The notes below the pieces were generated by a model. It made no database searches. It saw only the letters and a list, made by a program, of their open reading frames with translations, and was not told where the DNA came from. This document shows, in pieces, positions 60,895 through 64,000 of a stretch of 64,000 nucleotides of DNA. The stretch covers positions 248,001 to 312,000 of the forward strand of contig JAGQDJ010000057.1 of the NCBI GenBank assembly GCA_022885665.1, given 5' to 3'. Positions within the stretch are counted from its first letter, which is position 1. Every line of letters begins with the position of its first letter. This DNA comes from Triops longicaudatus (Eukaryota; Arthropoda; Branchiopoda; Notostraca; Triopsidae). Position numbers and translations under genes: made by a program.

Positions 60895-62814
60895 GTTTGG
60901 AATCTAGTCCGATGTCTCCTCTCGAAAACTAGTTGAGCTACTAACAGAACCCTGGTGTTCTGCAAGAGTGAAAACTTGGGTTAAAGTGAAATTATACACG
61001 TGTTTTCCCTCTCGACTACAAAAAAAAGAAAAAAAAATACACAACTGAAGATACGACTTTTGGTGTCACTTGACTCTGTGCAATAACCTTCGTAATTTGT
61101 CTCCTGTTGCTCCCATAAAGATTTCTCTTTCTTCACGTTTTGTCAGACCTTTACGGAACATCGAATCAGTAAATTCTCAATACTACTCATGTAAAAGAGA
61201 AGAAATTTATTTGTTTTTTTCGAAATTAGTGTCCTTTGTACTTAGTGGCTCGTTACTTTAGCTACAATTCATTTTAACTGTAATCTAATCTACGTTAATC
61301 ACCCTTTACGGCCGTCTTTATGAATTTCCCTGATTTGCAAAGTGGAATCATGATTCCACCGTAACGTTAATAACGAACCTTAAACAACAGTTGGAAGTAA
61401 CTTTGAGCAAATTTAACGCGTTTCTTAAAGATTGTTTTGAATGCATGATTGAATTATTAATCAAGCATTGCGAAAATACAGTTTTTAAATAGTTATGAAG
61501 AATATTATATCTATTCTGCTCAGATTACATAAAAAACTAATACTTTGCGATTTTGCATTTTCCCACTTCCGTTTCGGAACCCGGTTAATTGCAACTCGGA
61601 CAATAACAAGACCGCCTAATTACAAAATACTCTCAAGTCCCGTTTCACTCTCATTTAACGTGATGGTTAATGTTTAACTATTTAGGTAAGGTTTAAAGAA
61701 TAACGGGACTCAAATTGCTTGGCAAGCAAATTAAAACTATAAAAGCACGTTACAGAAAGTAGGAGTGCAGTTTAGTTTTCAGTCTCGAGCGTCATGTGTT
61801 TGAAACTTCTGCCAAATCCGATAGTGGTAATAAACAATTGGCGAAGTACTTAACTAGTAGTAATAGTACCTGATGGCTCGTACTACGTAGTTGAGCCGTA
61901 ACACCTGGCTCAGTTTGATAAATGCGACACTGAGCGGGAAATTATATATGCGAGACCCCGTCTTGTCTAGCTTCTTTTTGTATTTTGTATTCCTTGTTGC
62001 AGGAGTAAAATATGAAGCCTTAGCTCGAGGAATGCTATAAAACCATTTTTATATGTCATTTGCTTCTACCTCAATAATATTCTATACGGGTGTGAGTAAT
62101 TTCTTTGCAAGAAATTCGTGTCATGGATTGTTTATGTACTTTATAAGCCTTCTGTGACCACACTTCAGTTATGTTTGTCAGTTGAATCGTTGACACATAG
62201 CTTAAGGACGTGGGTTGAAAACGTTTACCGGAACAACATTTTACCAAACGAACAATACTTAAATGTAATAATAAAACTCTGGTATTCCTTCTTAGCTTTT
62301 TTCTTCTACTTTTACTCACTGTATAAAAAGAGCTGCTTAACAACACACGAGAGGCTTGCGACATTAGTCTAAAACTTGTCCTTGCTTAGTATAGTTCCAA
62401 CGAGCTAATCATGGAACGATGAAGTTAAACAACACGAACATCGAGTAGTAAAAGAAGATTAGAACTGTGCATAATTTGTGTAATTTTGGATTTGAAAGAC
62501 TTGTAAGAGATCACCTACATTGCGCTCTTGTGTGCAAAAGGCACTATAAAAAAAGCAGTTACAGGTTTCAGAAAGTCAGCGTGCCTTGAAGTCAACTAAT
62601 CCCGATTCGCGCACTAACACGACGAAAAGCGTATGGCGTCTTTACTTTTAGCTGTACTTGAATCAAAAAAGGGATTGCACTGATTTTTTACCTTTTTCAA
62701 CAAAATAAAAGAAAAAATACCTTCGCTCGTGCACGGATTTTAACATAAAATGGTTTTCACTTTCATAAAATGTATTTTGGCCTGAAAAATATCTCGGCCA
62801 TGTCCAGTCGTAAC
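60895..62814. other. Intergenic part of the cluster
   Basis: No gene is supported. It contains the second copy of a duplicated block (61999-62095; partner 58292-58395). Other frames here (for example 62071-62372 on both strands) compete with each other and show no domain. Confidence 0.45.
61999..62095. repeat. Duplicated block (copy 2 of pair with 58292-58395)
   Basis: Same order of shared words as its partner (AGGAG, GAAGC, AGCTCGAG, GCTATAA, TTTGCTTCTACCTC, ATATTCTA), in the same orientation. Confidence 0.6.
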
Positions 62815-63065
62815 CAGTCCGTTACCCAGAGTTCGGTCTCAGTCGTGAAACTGTCTGCTAAGGGTAGGTTTAATCGGAGACGGATACCAGTGGTACGTGT
62901 GACCACAGCACTTGCCTACAGAAAAAATGGAGTCATTAAGAGAAGCACGCTTACGTAAGTCGAATTTTACCGAAGCTGCCTTGTAAACGCTGTTAAGCGT
63001 CAATCCGGAATGTAGAATACAGTCCAAGAGACTCTTTTGGTCGTAGTTCGTCGTGTCGTACATCC
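62815..63065 (-). pseudogene. Partial, diverged copy of cluster member C
   Basis: At the nucleotide level it matches 57880-58120: CAGAGTTCGGT, ATCGGAGAC, TACCAGTGGTA, GTGACCACAGCACTTGCC, GAATTTTACCGAAGCTGC and AACGCTGTTA occur in the same order in both. The reading frames do not stay aligned, and no complete exon set surrounds it. It is probably a fragmentary duplicate. Confidence 0.6.
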
Positions 63066-64000
63066 CGCAACGTAAACGTAATCTTTCAGTTGTTGAACGC
63101 TAATAGAATACAGTTACAAGATTCGAGCACCAAAGTATGCAGAAATTCGCGTAAAGATGGCTTGCATTTAAATCCATAAAGCAAAACTTGCCTGAAACTG
63201 GGAAGAACATTTTGAGTGGAAGACTTCCAGTCCATAGCCATAACCAAAGGCGTTATATAGATTGGAGCGTAGTAGCATTGTTGTCTTGTTGCGTCAAAAA
63301 TTGTGGAAGCTCCTTTAATGGGTGACAGTTATGTTATGTTTTTAAAATAATATAGTCTGCCGGTAATCAATCTGTCATTAAACAAAAAGGAATTAGAGAA
63401 CAATACATTTTTGCCTTAGCAGACGACATGTAAATAGTAATTCTTAAAAAAAATTTAAAAAAAAATCATTCCATTCAGCACTATTTTGGATATCACGTGA
63501 CTCAGTTACGTCCTAAAGGGTGTTCGCGACAAACTGTTCCGTAAACTACACAGCAGCTGACATGTGGTTGTCTAAAACTCTGCATTATACACGTATTTTG
63601 CGTACAACAACGGAATAAAATAATCAAAAAGGACATAACTGTGACGATTAGCTCAAGAAATTCGAAATTTTCCTGCATTAAATGCAGAAGGAAATATTGT
63701 TCCTTAGAATTTCAAACGCTGGACTGGAAATTACTGAAACACAAGTTAATTTGCGGTCTAGAGCTTCCTGAGCCTTTATCCACGGAAACTATTGTTTCCT
63801 TGTATAACTTGTAGTGGATTTCGTGAATTCCGTTAGTTTCGGAGCTTTCACAAATGTCGACGTCCAAATTGGCGATTCTTGAAAAACCTCTTCTGGGTAA
63901 TCATTCTGCAATATTTTCTAACTTTTGTTAATGCGCGTCATCATTCGCTAACCCTACCCATCCTTTACCCTGATGGCGCCATCATTAGACGACCTTTTTT
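63066..64000. other. Window end, no gene recognised
   Basis: AT-rich sequence that may hold further parts of the duplicated cluster (about 63066-63120 is weakly similar to 58085-58130). No frame, repeat or RNA could be supported. Confidence 0.4.

Overview
The window is animal nuclear DNA: AT-rich, with genes broken into small exons by GT-AG introns of 46 bp to more than 10 kb, and many small DNA-transposon remnants. Decayed patches of TTAGG/CCTAA-type sequence point to an arthropod, but I cannot name the species. No tRNA, rRNA, CRISPR array or bacterial-style operon was seen.

Layout. (1) About 1-5,523 (+): the 3' half of a discoidin domain receptor (DDR) gene, called DDR-A here, whose ectodomain lies upstream of the window. 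(2) About 5,524-19,526: intergenic DNA with two hAT-type MITEs, a 964-bp foldback element and other repeats. (3) 19,527-48,183 (+): a complete second DDR gene, DDR-B, in the same orientation. I could assemble it into 16 exons with consistent phases (857 codons plus stop). It has a signal peptide, a discoidin domain, a discoidin-like domain, one transmembrane helix, a juxtamembrane segment and a kinase-fold domain. (4) 48,184-52,524: intergenic. (5) 52,525-53,869 (+): a four-exon MOSC-domain (mARC-like) gene. (6) About 55,700-63,100 (-): a tandem cluster of secreted, cysteine-containing, N-glycosylation-rich proteins with PAN/Apple-like cysteine spacing, including a visibly dead copy and further partial copies.

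The main point of interest is the DDR pair. The last shared exons of the two genes have matching lengths and phases, so they are tandem duplicates, yet both kinase domains lack residues needed for catalysis. DDR-A has Leu at the beta-3 lysine and HFG for DFG. DDR-B has Arg at beta-3, HKD for HRD, DTA for DFG and Ala for the alpha-F Asp. The locus therefore appears to encode two collagen-receptor-like pseudokinases, which may act as scaffolds or partners for an active kinase elsewhere. The second point of interest is the minus-strand secreted family, which I could not assign to a named family. Its two best copies each show an apparent frame problem, from either real decay or assembly indels.

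Exon boundaries were inferred by eye from GT/AG signals, phase and homology. No alignment, transcript or database search was available.
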